DNA of 64,000 nucleotides from a virus. Numbering within the stretch: the first letter of the stretch is position 1; each line of letters begins with the position of its first letter. Below the pieces are notes generated by a model, which was given only the letters and a program-made list of their open reading frames with translations, had not been told where the DNA came from and ran no database searches. Location of the stretch: IMG/VR virus record IMGVR_UViG_3300043446_002337, positions 1 through 64,000 of that record, one strand, 5' to 3'. Positions 38,439 through 45,250 of this stretch are shown in pieces. A program made the position numbers and the translations under genes.

Positions 38439-38446
38439 TATTTATA
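38439..38446 (+). promoter_or_regulatory. candidate phage late promoter element TATTTATA
   Basis: TATTTATA lies 28 bases before the ATG at 38475. Confidence 0.4.
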
Positions 38447-38474
38447 TCAGATAACTCATTTTTAGAGATTATAC

Positions 38475-40538
38475 ATGGCAACAACACGGCTTACTGGTGT
38501 ACTAATTAGAAGTGGAAGTATTCCAACTACTGCATTAAGTGGTGGAGTTGTTTCCAGTTCTGCCCAAATTACCAACCTCCTACCTACGGGAACGGTTAGT
38601 AGTTCAACACAGTTTAAAACTACATCAGACCCATTTACTGGGTCATTCTTTGGTACCGCGAGTTATGCTACTACTGCAAACTTTGCATTAACTCCAGCAG
38701 GTACATCGGGCACGGCGGGGTCATCAGGTACTAGTGGTTCTTCAGGTACAGCAGGAAGTTCTGGTACTACAGGAACATCTGGTAGCTCTGGTACCACAGG
38801 AACCAGCGGGTCATCAGGAACATCTGGTTCCAGTGGAAGTACAGGAACATCAGGTAGTTCAGGAAGTACAGGAACTTCTGGTAGTTCAGGTACCGTTGGT
38901 AGTTCTGGTACCAGTGGGTCATCGGGAAGTACCGGAACTTCAGGTAGTTCAGGAAGTACAGGAACTTCTGGTTCAGCAGGAACTTCTGGTAGTAGTGGTA
39001 CAGGTGGTTCAGCAGGAACCGCCGGCTCAAGTGGAACGGCTGGTTCTTCTGGAACGTCTGGTACTCTCACACTCACGGGTACTACTGATAACGGACTAAT
39101 CACACTAAACGGAACCGCACCAAACGCTTCTGTTGAAAGTAATTTAACATTTGACGGTTCAACACTAACCGTAGTAGGTAGTAGTGTAGTATCTGGGTCA
39201 CAAACGATTACAGGTAATTTGACAGTATTAGGTTCATCGTCTATCAGTTATGTATCTCAAAGTACACTGAATGTTGCAAGTAACCTCATTACAGTTAACA
39301 ATAATACTCCAAGTGTTCGTCTTGGTGGGTTGGCAGTAATTGATTCAGGTTCATCACCATACCGTAGTGGGTCACTACTCTTTGATTCTACGAACGACCA
39401 ATGGATATTCGTCCACCAAGATGCAGGAAATGGTATAACCTCTTCTGTATTGGTAATGGGGCCACCAACCTTTAATAATGTTGGGAATGAAACACTATTA
39501 ACACAAAATAAATTAATTAAAGCTAATGGATTTGAACACGTAACCGACTCTATTATTACTGATAATGGGTCACAGATTCAAGTTCAAGGTACAGTATCCG
39601 CATCATCCTTTACTAGTTCAATATCAAATGGAGTTGGATTCTTCGGTACCGCTTCATACGCCTTGACTCCTGCGGGAACAGCGGGGTCAAGTGGTACTTC
39701 GGGTACTACTGGAAGTTCTGGTACCGCTGGGTCAAGTGGGTCAACAGGAACATCGGGTTCCTCTGGTAGTACAGGAACGTCAGGTTCCTCGGGAACCTCT
39801 GGTTCCGCAGGCACCTCAGGTAGTTCTGGCTCTACAGGTACCTCGGGTAGTTCAGGAACTACCGGTACATCGGGTTCGTCGGGTACCACAGGATCATCTG
39901 GTAGTACAGGAACTTCTGGTAGTTCAGGTACCACGGGTTCCTCAGGAAGTACAGGTACCTCTGGTTCATCTGGTACAACTGGCAGTTCAGGAACCGCAGG
40001 TAGTGCAGGTACGTCTGGTGCAGGTACCATTAGTGGTGGTGCAGCGAACAGAGTAGCATACTTCTCTGGGGCAACAACTCTCACCAGTAATGCAAACTTT
40101 ACTTATGACGGGACAACACTCCTTGTAACTTCTAGTCTAGGGGTTAGTTCGTCACTTGGGGTAGGTACCGCACCATCAGGCGTTGTTGGTGAAATCCGTG
40201 CGACAAACGAAATTACAGCATACTACGCATCCGATGCTCGTCTAAAGGAAAATGTAGAAGTTATTAAAAATTCACTAGATAGAATTTGTCAGCTTCGCGG
40301 TGTTGAATTTGACTGGACAGCCGATTATATTAAGTATCGTGGTGGTGAAGATGGTTATTTCGTACGCAAACATCAATACGGAGTAATTGCGCAAGAAGTT
40401 GCAGAAGTGTTCCCAGACTTGGTAAATACAAGACCAAATGGACAACTGGTAGTGGATTATCAACACTTCAGTGCTGTCTTAATTGAGGCAATTAAGGAAC
40501 TAAAAGCACAAATTGATGAATTAAAAAATAAAGGTTAG
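38475..40538 (+). CDS. collagen-like tail fibre with C-terminal S74 intramolecular chaperone
   Basis: 687 residues. After an N-terminal attachment region come two Gly-X-Y blocks (38700-39065, 39675-40025). Between them are the shared DNGLITLNG module and a diverged copy of the VRLGGLAVIDSGSS module. The last 102 residues, from Ser586 (encoded at 40230), are a Peptidase_S74/intramolecular chaperone domain: SDARLKENVEVI, HQYGVIAQEVAEVFPDLV, VDYQHFSAVLIEAIKELK. In this family the domain folds the trimer and then cuts itself off just before the Ser of SDARLKEN. So the mature fibre should end at about residue 585. Confidence 0.92.
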   Translation: MATTRLTGVLIRSGSIPTTALSGGVVSSSAQITNLLPTGTVSSSTQFKTTSDPFTGSFFGTASYATTANFALTPAGTSGTAGSSGTSGSSGTAGSSGTTGTSGSSGTTGTSGSSGTSGSSGSTGTSGSSGSTGTSGSSGTVGSSGTSGSSGSTGTSGSSGSTGTSGSAGTSGSSGTGGSAGTAGSSGTAGSSGTSGTLTLTGTTDNGLITLNGTAPNASVESNLTFDGSTLTVVGSSVVSGSQTITGNLTVLGSSSISYVSQSTLNVASNLITVNNNTPSVRLGGLAVIDSGSSPYRSGSLLFDSTNDQWIFVHQDAGNGITSSVLVMGPPTFNNVGNETLLTQNKLIKANGFEHVTDSIITDNGSQIQVQGTVSASSFTSSISNGVGFFGTASYALTPAGTAGSSGTSGTTGSSGTAGSSGSTGTSGSSGSTGTSGSSGTSGSAGTSGSSGSTGTSGSSGTTGTSGSSGTTGSSGSTGTSGSSGTTGSSGSTGTSGSSGTTGSSGTAGSAGTSGAGTISGGAANRVAYFSGATTLTSNANFTYDGTTLLVTSSLGVSSSLGVGTAPSGVVGEIRATNEITAYYASDARLKENVEVIKNSLDRICQLRGVEFDWTADYIKYRGGEDGYFVRKHQYGVIAQEVAEVFPDLVNTRPNGQLVVDYQHFSAVLIEAIKELKAQIDELKNKG
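38700..39065 (+). repeat. collagen-like Gly-X-Y repeat, S74 fibre block E
   Basis: About 40 triplets ([15 protein letters not shown]); no proline. Confidence 0.9.
39675..40025 (+). repeat. collagen-like Gly-X-Y repeat, S74 fibre block F
   Basis: About 39 triplets ([15 protein letters not shown]); no proline. Ends at GAGT, about 200 bases before the S74 domain. Confidence 0.9.
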
Positions 40539-40550
40539 TAGGTACACGCC

Positions 40551-40727
40551 ATGGGAATAATACCAGCAACCGGGTCGGAAATAGCAATGGGACGGGTAAG
40601 AAACGCATACGGATTGGTCGGAGCCGCCAGATTACGTGCAGATTTAGGTGCACAAATTGGTAAAACGACAGGTGCAGTTCGTTTATCTATCGATTTTGGT
40701 GGAAGAACAACACCAAATATATATTAA
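40551..40727 (+). CDS. 58-residue tail-tip-like protein
   Basis: A short frame that starts with ATG 13 bases after the S74 fibre and ends TAA. It has the pattern GSEIAMGRVRNAYGL, LRADLGAQIG, AVRLSIDFGGRTTPNIY. This layout of short 'I-x-M/L-x-x-V' segments ending in a Gly-rich tail resembles very short phage structural proteins and the ends of some fibre or tip proteins. The reading is supported by regular codon use and position; no clear ribosome binding site except GGTACACG. Likely a small virion part; function unknown. Confidence 0.55.
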   Translation: MGIIPATGSEIAMGRVRNAYGLVGAARLRADLGAQIGKTTGAVRLSIDFGGRTTPNIY

Positions 40728-40736
40728 TATAGGGAC

Positions 40737-40765
40737 TTGACAAAAATTATAGTCTAATATATATT
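40737..40765 (+). promoter_or_regulatory. sigma70-type promoter of the accessory module
   Basis: A perfect -35 TTGACA (40737-40742) is separated by 17 bases from a -10 TATATT (40760-40765), 33 bases before the ATG at 40799. It differs from the TATTTATW elements in front of structural genes and fits host RNA polymerase. Confidence 0.75.
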
Positions 40766-40798
40766 TAAAAATGGTTATAAACTAAGAGGTTATATTTT

Positions 40799-41257
40799 AT
40801 GAGTGAAATAACATTTGAAACATTATTGGCAGCAGTAAATACTAACCCATCGGACTACGAAGAAAGGTATGTCCGATGGGTTTCTATTGGTTATGACAAA
40901 AAAGTTCTTTGTGAATTATTGTATGAATTACAATATCTGAAGGAAAAGAATGAATGGCCAGAACGTATTACATTTCTAGAAACCGTATTGGCTCAGCACA
41001 GTCCACAACATTTATTGAATTTATTAAATAACGAACCACAAACCGCACGATTTGCAATGATTGAAAAATGGGCAAGACATGCGGCGATGGAAATACTCAT
41101 ATTTGATAAATACAGTATTGAAACGTTGAATACGGTGACGCAGTTTCCTCTAGCGGATTATCAACTGTTTGTAAAACGAGTATACGAAATAACAGCTATG
41201 ATTCGTGATATTACCACACAAGCATCGGCTCTTGCCTCTGGGGTCGCTGGACTATGA
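40799..41257 (+). CDS. first gene of accessory module, helical protein of unknown function
   Basis: 152 residues, all-helical by composition, with no recognised motif. AGAGG lies upstream of the ATG. The coding sequence contains a perfect 12-bp inverted repeat 45 bases after the start. ATGA overlap ties it to the glycosyltransferase gene that follows. Confidence 0.55.
   Translation: MSEITFETLLAAVNTNPSDYEERYVRWVSIGYDKKVLCELLYELQYLKEKNEWPERITFLETVLAQHSPQHLLNLLNNEPQTARFAMIEKWARHAAMEILIFDKYSIETLNTVTQFPLADYQLFVKRVYEITAMIRDITTQASALASGVAGL
40844..40882 (+). repeat. 12-bp perfect inverted repeat inside the first accessory gene
   Basis: AACCCATCGGAC and GTCCGATGGGTT flank a 15-base spacer, forming a stable RNA hairpin shortly after the start codon of the leading cistron. 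There is no U-tract after it, so it is not a standard terminator. Confidence 0.7.
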
Positions 41258-41949
41258 AAAATATCTATGATTTGAGTATTTGGCAAACTAGACCAACTAA
41301 ATTAGCAATCCTTATTCCTTGTAGAGAATCAGTATATAGTTTATTTACTGCTTCATTGGTTGAATTGGTAAAAACTACGACAATGGCAGGAATTGATGTA
41401 CACGTAGTATATGACCAAAGTACTATATTATTAACTCAACGGGAACGATTGGCACAACAAGCATTAGCTATGAAAGCCGATTACGCACTATGGCTCGACT
41501 CAGATATGATGTTCCCAAGCACTACTGCAATGCGGTTGATGGGACATAATGTAGACATCGTATGTTCCAATTATATGAAACGGTCAGTTCCACTCCAAAC
41601 GGTCGCATATCCAGAACGTGGTAATTGGGAAAATTGGTTACCATTGGAAGCAGACCAAGAACTTCAAGAAGTGGAAGGTGTGGGTATGGGGTGTATGTTG
41701 ATGAAAACAGAAGTATTAAATAAAATTGTCCCACCGTATTTTGCGTTTGAATATAAAGATAAAGAATGGCACGGTGAAGATTTCTTCTTCCAAAATAAAT
41801 TACGAAACGCTGGATATAAAATACTGATTGATATGAATCTTAGTTTCCAAGTTCGTCACGTTGGACAGTGGGCGTTTGGTCCAAGTATTGGAACAAACGA
41901 AGAACAAAGAATTAAGAGACATACAAAAAAGGTAAAGAAAAATGGTTAA
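41254..41949 (+). CDS. GT-A fold glycosyltransferase (GT2-like)
   Basis: 231 residues. The N-terminus KLAILIPCRESVYSLFTASL, then the metal/nucleotide-sugar motif LWLDSDMMFP (DxD at 82-84), and the acceptor/base segment EYKDKEWHGEDFFFQNKLRN with a final QVRHVG, are typical of small family-2-like glycosyltransferases of phages and bacteria. No membrane anchor. It should transfer a sugar from an NDP-sugar to an unknown acceptor. It starts by ATGA overlap and its end overlaps the next gene. Confidence 0.8.
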   Translation: MKNIYDLSIWQTRPTKLAILIPCRESVYSLFTASLVELVKTTTMAGIDVHVVYDQSTILLTQRERLAQQALAMKADYALWLDSDMMFPSTTAMRLMGHNVDIVCSNYMKRSVPLQTVAYPERGNWENWLPLEADQELQEVEGVGMGCMLMKTEVLNKIVPPYFAFEYKDKEWHGEDFFFQNKLRNAGYKILIDMNLSFQVRHVGQWAFGPSIGTNEEQRIKRHTKKVKKNG

Positions 41950-43063
41950 TAATGAAACGTGGTTGGCACATAGTGATTTATTTAAGAAATATTGGGTTGT
42001 AGAAACTCGTCCGTGGGTCCGAAGTCTTGGGTGGTTTACCGATTATATGGAAACAGTCAAAGACGCTGATGGATGGGCACAGGCAGGTGAAAAAGAACTA
42101 AGTGTATTTGATTACGTACAGATTGTTGATACACCGTTAGCAGAAAAGAAACTGTATCGGTGTGTGAACGGAGTTACGTGGGAACATATTACCGGACCTG
42201 TACTTTTTGTCGTTCGTAAGGATGCAGAGCAAGTATTCATTGCAGGGTGGGCAGGAGAAAGGAAGATAATTGAAAAGATGAAGAAGGAAAGTGATGACCC
42301 TTGGAAATGGTCAGAAAAGATGATTGTGGAAGTGAATCCAGAATCCGCCGTCAGAACTGTATCTGTTATTCGTAAACCAAGAGCAACAGACATTCCTGTA
42401 TTCTTCATCAGTAATGGTGAGGCAAATGCAGATAAGAATTGGTCACATCTAACAAACCTGTATTCAAAGGCGATTCGTATCGATGGTATTGATGGACGAA
42501 GAAAGGCGTTCCATCGGTGTGTGGACTTAGCCGGAGAAGCTCGCCAATTCTTTGTAATCACAGGAAAAAACTATCTCACAGATGTGACGGCGTTTAACTA
42601 TCCTGTACATGCTATTCCTGATGCACACGTAGTGTTTCAAGCAAAAAATATGAGTAACCGATTAGAATACGGTCATATGGGTATCGTATGTTATAATACC
42701 AATCTTGTACTGAATACTCCTGCGAACTTCGGATTAGATTTCACACAATATAGTAAAACGGTATCTATCCCACTTACAGTAAGTGAAGCACACTTTGCAA
42801 CTTCACCGTATGAAGCATGGAGAACTGCGTTCCGTGAAACGGTGAAGTTAACATTACAATATTCCACCGATGCACATCTCTGGTTACAACGATGGTTGGC
42901 GTTTGCAGAAGGTGAGAATGCTGAATGGGTACTGAAGGGTGCGAAAGACGGTCACGAATACGCACAACAACACGAAAAGAATCCAGAAGCACTTCGTAAT
43001 ACGGTTGATTGGCACTGGTTAGAACAACACTTTGAAGAAATGTACGGTGAGGGTAAACTATGA
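41942..43063 (+). CDS. glycosyltransferase-like protein of the aquatic-phage type
   Basis: 373 residues. The central segment VFFISNGEANADKNWSHLTN, KAIRIDGIDGRRKAFHRCVD, FFVITGKNYLTD resembles a family seen in T4-like cyanophages. There, two such halves recognise a 'F-x-S-x-x-E-x-N-A-D' pattern and a 'D-G-D' or 'G-K/N' site, and the proteins are annotated as glycosyltransferase-like. Here the expected acidic DxD is replaced by TGKNY, so catalytic competence is uncertain. N-terminal 150 residues contain a weaker version of the same fold. No membrane segment. Confidence 0.55.
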   Translation: MVNNETWLAHSDLFKKYWVVETRPWVRSLGWFTDYMETVKDADGWAQAGEKELSVFDYVQIVDTPLAEKKLYRCVNGVTWEHITGPVLFVVRKDAEQVFIAGWAGERKIIEKMKKESDDPWKWSEKMIVEVNPESAVRTVSVIRKPRATDIPVFFISNGEANADKNWSHLTNLYSKAIRIDGIDGRRKAFHRCVDLAGEARQFFVITGKNYLTDVTAFNYPVHAIPDAHVVFQAKNMSNRLEYGHMGIVCYNTNLVLNTPANFGLDFTQYSKTVSIPLTVSEAHFATSPYEAWRTAFRETVKLTLQYSTDAHLWLQRWLAFAEGENAEWVLKGAKDGHEYAQQHEKNPEALRNTVDWHWLEQHFEEMYGEGKL

Positions 43064-43170
43064 AATTATTAGATAAAATAGTAGATGTACTGTTACTCTA
43101 CTTGACAAAGTATAAGACAAAAAGAAAGTTACAAGAACTTAAGAAACGTGACCCATTTATTTACCACTAA
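43060..43170 (+). CDS. 36-residue basic peptide
   Basis: A very short frame with ATGA overlap to the previous gene: MKLLDKIVDVLLLYLTKYKT followed by a Lys/Arg-rich helix. An amphipathic N-terminal helix plus a basic tail could bind membrane or nucleic acid. The perfect overlap and full use of the gap before 43177 argue that it is translated. Confidence 0.5.
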   Translation: MKLLDKIVDVLLLYLTKYKTKRKLQELKKRDPFIYH

Positions 43171-43176
43171 AATAAT

Positions 43177-43803
43177 ATGACTACCATATCAGATACTATT
43201 CAAATAAATTCATCTAGAATAATAGCATGGATGAATGTACTACGTGACGAAAAGCAAGAAACACAACATAGACTACTAGAAAATTTTTGGGACAGTCAAA
43301 TTAGAAGTAAGGCGTGGTTAATAAATGCAGTTCAACATTATTTTCCAAATACACGCGGAAGAATCTATATTTTAGGTGGTTGGTATGGATTGATGGCACA
43401 ACTAATGGTTGATAATTTTCCAAATATTAATCGTGTATACAGTATTGATAATGACCCAAAATGTATAGAATATGGAAAATCATTATCAAACGGTGATTCT
43501 AAAATAATGTTTTTAGCGAGAGGAATGGAAACATTTGACAGTTATGTAAATCCGCAGTTAATAATAAACACAAGTACAGAACATATTACGGAAGAATCAT
43601 ATACGTCATGGTGGTCAGTAATACCAGCAGGTACTCCAATAGTACTACAAGGTAATAATTTGTTTGACTGTGCAGAACACATTCGTTGTAACAAAAGTTT
43701 GGATGAGTTTAATAAAAATAATCCGATAGATGATATCATATTTACCGGCCAATTAAGTTGCGGACACTTTGACAGATATATGACACTAGGATACAAGCGA
43801 TGA
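43177..43803 (+). CDS. SAM-dependent methyltransferase-like protein
   Basis: 208 residues with a class I Rossmann layout: motif I is IYILGGWYG (residues 63-71, a GG-W-YG form seen in phage methyltransferases), motif II VYSIDNDP (87-94), a later LIINTSTEHI strand in place of the usual D-P-P-Y/W motif, and a strand-rich C-terminus. It probably methylates a small molecule or sugar of the module. The unusual motif IV leaves the substrate open. It overlaps the radical SAM gene by ATGA. Confidence 0.7.
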   Translation: MTTISDTIQINSSRIIAWMNVLRDEKQETQHRLLENFWDSQIRSKAWLINAVQHYFPNTRGRIYILGGWYGLMAQLMVDNFPNINRVYSIDNDPKCIEYGKSLSNGDSKIMFLARGMETFDSYVNPQLIINTSTEHITEESYTSWWSVIPAGTPIVLQGNNLFDCAEHIRCNKSLDEFNKNNPIDDIIFTGQLSCGHFDRYMTLGYKR

Positions 43804-45248
43804 TTAAAGACCATTATATAAATGCTAAAAGAAAATTGGATGTCATAAGTCCTACATTGTGTATGGCTAAATGGCACCAAGTAACACTACATTTAGGAAC
43901 TGGAACGAATCACAGTTGTCACCATCCTATGCCACATCATATTCCAGTAGAAGAACTGAAAAATAATCCATCGGCTATTCATAATACACAATTTAAGAAA
44001 GAACAACGAAAATTAATGTTGGACGGTAAACGTCCGTCTGAATGTGATTATTGTTGGAGAGTTGAAGATGCACAGAACGAAAAAATAAGAGAAGGTCAGT
44101 CGGATATATTCAGTGATAGAATAACAAAAAGTAGTGAACCATGGGCAATGGATAAGATTAGCACCATAGCAAAAATGCCATGGGATTCTAATATAAATCC
44201 ATCCTATATAGAAGTAGACTTTGATACTACATGCAATTTTAAATGTATGTACTGTTCACCGTCATATTCTACCACATGGATGCAGGAAATTAAACAACAT
44301 GGTCCGTATAATCTGCCTGGTTTCTCATTTAATAGTGTTGACCACTTAAAGACGGGCACAGGATTACCAATTCTTCAAAACGAAGAAAACCCATATATTG
44401 ATGCATTCTGGAAATGGTGGCCCGATGCAGTACATGATTTACATACATTTAGAATTACTGGTGGGGAGCCTCTCTTAAGTAAACATACTTTTAAGATGTT
44501 AGATTATTTGATTGATAATCCGCAACCACAATTAGAATTTAGTGTTAATTCTAACTTGGGAGCACCAAAAGAAATTATTGATAAATTTATTGAAAAGATG
44601 TGTATTATCGCAGATAATAAAAGTGTTAAGAATTTTAAGTTGTTTACCAGTAATGAGGCACATGGTAAAAAAGCAGAGTATATCCGATTCGGATTAAATT
44701 ATAATGAATGGTTTAATAACGTGGACAGAGTACTTGCAGAAATACCAGACAGTCGTGTAACAATTATGAGTACGTACAACATCCTTTCAGTAACATCATA
44801 TACAGACTTCTTAAAGGATATGTTAGCACTTAAGTTAGAGTACAGTCACCCAGACCATAGACAATTACCATTATCGGTAGATATTCCCTATTTACGTCAC
44901 CCACAATTTTTAGCGGCATGGGTGTTAACAGAAAACTTCCTACATGAATATGTACGAGATACAGTTACTTTCATGTATAAAAACCAAGAATATTCTGGTT
45001 GGTATCCACTAGCAACAAAGGGGTTCTATGATTACGAAATTCATCGTATGGAACGTTTATACTATACGTTGTTACACTCACTAGGAGTGAACAAACCAGA
45101 AAATATTCAGGGACGAATTAATTTTTACAATTATATTATGGAATATGACCGTAGAAGAGGAACAGATTTTAAGAGTACATTCCCAGAATTAGAAGGATTC
45201 TTTATGTTCTGTAGAGACACGGCAGAAAAAACAAAACTTAATGTTTAA
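43800..45248 (+). CDS. radical SAM protein with N-terminal twitch-type auxiliary-cluster region (paralog 1)
   Basis: 482 residues. The N-terminal region has Cys21, Cys40, Cys82 and Cys85 in the order seen in twitch-domain radical SAM proteins (C-x-A-K-W, SCHHPMPHHI, PSECDYC). The radical SAM core follows with the CxxxCxxC motif CNFKCMYC at residues 145-152 and the SAM-binding GGEP motif (ITGGEPLLS). C-terminal sequence binds no recognised cluster. A close relative follows immediately. Such proteins cleave SAM to a 5'-deoxyadenosyl radical. Reaction unknown; in a sugar module it may be epimerisation, dehydration or peptide modification. Confidence 0.85.
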   Translation: MIKDHYINAKRKLDVISPTLCMAKWHQVTLHLGTGTNHSCHHPMPHHIPVEELKNNPSAIHNTQFKKEQRKLMLDGKRPSECDYCWRVEDAQNEKIREGQSDIFSDRITKSSEPWAMDKISTIAKMPWDSNINPSYIEVDFDTTCNFKCMYCSPSYSTTWMQEIKQHGPYNLPGFSFNSVDHLKTGTGLPILQNEENPYIDAFWKWWPDAVHDLHTFRITGGEPLLSKHTFKMLDYLIDNPQPQLEFSVNSNLGAPKEIIDKFIEKMCIIADNKSVKNFKLFTSNEAHGKKAEYIRFGLNYNEWFNNVDRVLAEIPDSRVTIMSTYNILSVTSYTDFLKDMLALKLEYSHPDHRQLPLSVDIPYLRHPQFLAAWVLTENFLHEYVRDTVTFMYKNQEYSGWYPLATKGFYDYEIHRMERLYYTLLHSLGVNKPENIQGRINFYNYIMEYDRRRGTDFKSTFPELEGFFMFCRDTAEKTKLNV

Positions 45249-45250
45249 TT

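Noticed and set aside
28769-40025. Regular short repeats suggestive of a CRISPR array
   Set aside because: The period is 9 bases and translates to uninterrupted Gly-X-Y; there are no unique spacers of constant length and no cas genes.
28735-40084. Long - strand reading frames rich in Val-Pro-Glu and Leu-Pro-Glu repeats, opposite the fibres
   Set aside because: They are mirror images of the Gly-Thr-Ser repeats read in another frame; there is no ribosome site, promoter or other feature, and they end where the + strand repeats end.
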